From Firmicutes bacterium UBA3906 (GTDB taxonomy: Bacteria; Bacillota; Clostridia; Caldicoprobacterales; DTU083): DNA of 6,417 bases. The notes beneath the pieces were generated by a model that ran no database searches, had not been told where the DNA came from, and saw only the letters and a program-made list of their open reading frames with translations. The stretch lies in contig DGFG01000167.1 in assembly GCA_002391555.1 (NCBI GenBank), forward strand, positions 1-6,417, written 5' to 3'. A program made the translations under genes and the position numbers. Positions 5,142 to 6,417 of the stretch are shown piece by piece; within the stretch, counting starts at the first letter, position 1, and every line of letters starts with the position of its first letter.

Positions 5142-6302
5142 ATGATAAAAAGAAGAAAATTCGTATCAATACTAGTGCTTACCCTGTTCCTGCTAGCACC
5201 TGCCTTCAATGTTTCTGCAGACTATGAGTTTGAATCCATAGCTCCCGCAGCATATTTGATGGAGGCTTCTACTGGCAGAGTACTCTATGAAAAGGATGCC
5301 GATACAGCCCTTAATCCAGCTAGTATAACCAAGATCATGACACTGCTGCTAGGTTTTGAAGCATTAGAAAACGGAAACGTAGGCTGGGATGACCTCGTTC
5401 ATATCTCAGAAAAAGCATGGAGAACAGGTGGCTCAACAATGTTCTTAGAGGTGGGTACCAAGGTCCCCTATGGAGATATTATAACAGGTATTTCAGTAGC
5501 ATCTGCAAACGACGGCTGTGTAGCTATAGCTGAATACTTGTATGGGACTGAGGAAGCCTTTGTTCAGCAGATGAACAAGCGAGCCCAAGAGCTAGGTCTT
5601 ACAAACACAAGGTTTTCAAATTCGCATGGACTACATGCAGAAAACCACTATATGTCTGCTAGAGACATTGCTGTCTTGTCCCATTATTTAATTGAACATT
5701 ATCCAAAAATACTAGAGATTGAGTCCATGACTGAGTTTACCTTTGATGGTAGGACACAAGCTAACAGAAACCCCTTGCTCGGTGTCTTTCCTGGTGCAGA
5801 CGGCCTGAAAACTGGTTGGACTGAAGAAGCAGGTTACTGCCTGGTAGGTACCGCCATTCAAAATGATATGCGTCTTATCTCAGTTGTCCTAAATACAACA
5901 GATGAGACAGAAAGGCTTGCTGCCTCTTCAGAGTTACTCAATTATGGCTTTAGAGAGTTTGAACTTCATAAGGTAGTTAATGCCGAAGAGATTATAGATG
6001 AAATAGATATAAAAAAGGGCAAGGAAGAGACCCTACCCGTTTATATAAAAGAAGATGTTACTGTAGTTGTTAAAAAGGATCAAAAGGACGATATAGTTTT
6101 AAAGTCTGTAATAGATAATGAGGACTTAACTGCACCTATTGAAAAAGATGCAACAGTAGGGAGTCTAGAGGTTAGGATAAATGATGAGCTCTTGTATAAG
6201 GCTGACCTAAAGGCAGCCGAGCCAGTAGAAAAGGCAGGCTTTTTTAAACTCTTATTTAGAAGTATTCTAAACTTTTTCCGTTCCTTGTTTAGTAAAGGTT
6301 AA
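5142..6302 (+). CDS. D-alanyl-D-alanine carboxypeptidase (S11 low-molecular-weight PBP, DacF/PBP5-like)
   Basis: From ATG 5142 the product has 386 residues, close to Bacillus DacF. It is a secreted serine peptidase that removes the terminal D-Ala from peptidoglycan pentapeptides and so limits cross-linking. A signal peptide, MIKRRK plus a hydrophobic stretch, ends at VSA (24-26) before Asp27. The penicillin-binding domain (about 28-270) has all three motifs: SITK (61-64, nucleophile Ser61, Lys64), SAN (121-123) and KTG (223-225). A PBP5-type C-terminal beta domain covers about 275-357. The last 20 or so residues (FFKLLFRSILNFFRSLF with spaced Lys/Arg) form an amphipathic helix of the kind that tethers these enzymes to the outer face of the membrane. 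A start further upstream would add 17 residues before the signal peptide and has no ribosome site. It has its own promoter and terminator. Which paralogue (vegetative or sporulation) cannot be told; no spoIIA genes follow. Confidence 0.95.
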   Translation: MIKRRKFVSILVLTLFLLAPAFNVSADYEFESIAPAAYLMEASTGRVLYEKDADTALNPASITKIMTLLLGFEALENGNVGWDDLVHISEKAWRTGGSTMFLEVGTKVPYGDIITGISVASANDGCVAIAEYLYGTEEAFVQQMNKRAQELGLTNTRFSNSHGLHAENHYMSARDIAVLSHYLIEHYPKILEIESMTEFTFDGRTQANRNPLLGVFPGADGLKTGWTEEAGYCLVGTAIQNDMRLISVVLNTTDETERLAASSELLNYGFREFELHKVVNAEEIIDEIDIKKGKEETLPVYIKEDVTVVVKKDQKDDIVLKSVIDNEDLTAPIEKDATVGSLEVRINDELLYKADLKAAEPVEKAGFFKLLFRSILNFFRSLFSKG

Positions 6303-6315
6303 AGACATATAAATT

Positions 6316-6347
6316 AAGCCATCAAACTGATGGCTTTTTCTTTTTTT
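6316..6347 (+). terminator. intrinsic terminator of the carboxypeptidase gene
   Basis: AAGCCATCA (6316-6324) and TGATGGCTT (6328-6336) form a perfect 9-bp stem with a 3-nt loop, followed by a T-rich tract to 6347 broken by one C. It starts 13 bp after the stop codon. The opposite strand lacks a good T-run after the stem, so it works in one direction. Confidence 0.95.
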
Positions 6348-6407
6348 CACTAATAGCTTGTTTTATATAGTTATTTTCCAATCCTATTTTACTCAAGATT
6401 AAGTCCG

Positions 6408-6413
6408 TATAAT
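6408..6413 (+). promoter_or_regulatory. possible -10 element at right edge
   Basis: A perfect TATAAT hexamer ends 4 bp before the window edge. No convincing -35 lies 16-18 nt upstream, so this is only a candidate promoter for a plus-strand gene off the right edge. Confidence 0.25.
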
Positions 6414-6417
6414 GGTG

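Noticed and set aside
1..6417. Mobile element, CRISPR array, tRNA or defence system
   Set aside because: No transposase, integrase, terminal repeats, regularly spaced repeats, tRNA-like fold or defence-family gene could be seen; the genes are ordinary metabolic and surface functions.

Overview
The window looks like a chromosomal segment of a low-GC Gram-positive bacterium, most likely a member of the class Clostridia. The base composition is AT-rich and ATA, CTA and AGG codons are common. Shine-Dalgarno sites are strong AGGAGG/GGGAGG types, and intrinsic terminators end in T-runs. The surface protein carries an SPKTG sorting signal of the kind known from clostridia, and the glyoxalase and metallo-beta-lactamase-fold proteins resemble clostridial families. 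The taxonomic placement is inference; no rRNA or other marker is present.

Layout from left to right. (1) Positions 57-750, minus strand: a monocistronic gene for a small secreted, sortase-anchored protein with one beta-sandwich domain resembling carbohydrate-binding module family 6/35. It has its own terminator, a 5'-UTR hairpin and a tentative promoter. (2) Positions 865-2054, minus strand: a two-gene operon in which an UlaG/YtkL-like metallo-beta-lactamase-fold hydrolase is followed after 21 bp by a glyoxalase I-type enzyme. (3) Positions 2120-3747, plus strand, divergent from that operon: a FAD-dependent oxidoreductase fused to a C-terminal Rieske [2Fe-2S] domain, with a good sigma-A-type promoter. 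A long imperfect dyad lies between the two divergent promoters. (4) Positions 3781-4881, minus strand: asnA, ammonia-dependent asparagine synthetase, convergent with the Rieske gene and with no clear terminator between them. (5) Positions 4798-5141: a 344-bp non-coding divergent region with the asnA promoter, an inverted repeat, two further hairpins (one terminator-like) and an extended -10 promoter. (6) Positions 5142-6347, plus strand: a secreted, membrane-tethered D-Ala-D-Ala carboxypeptidase (low-molecular-weight PBP, peptidase family S11) ending in a strong intrinsic terminator. The last 70 bp are non-coding and hold only a possible -10 element.

The genes are mostly separate housekeeping or accessory units. 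Two themes can be inferred. The first and last genes concern the cell surface (wall-anchored binding protein, peptidoglycan maturation). The middle block is redox or detoxification chemistry (glyoxalase I, a metal hydrolase, a flavin-Rieske oxidoreductase). I see no mobile element, CRISPR array, tRNA/rRNA gene, phage gene or defence system. The most notable points are the MBL protein with an unusual metal-ligand set paired with a glyoxalase, the flavin-Rieske fusion, the single-domain wall-anchored protein, and the structured non-coding regions.
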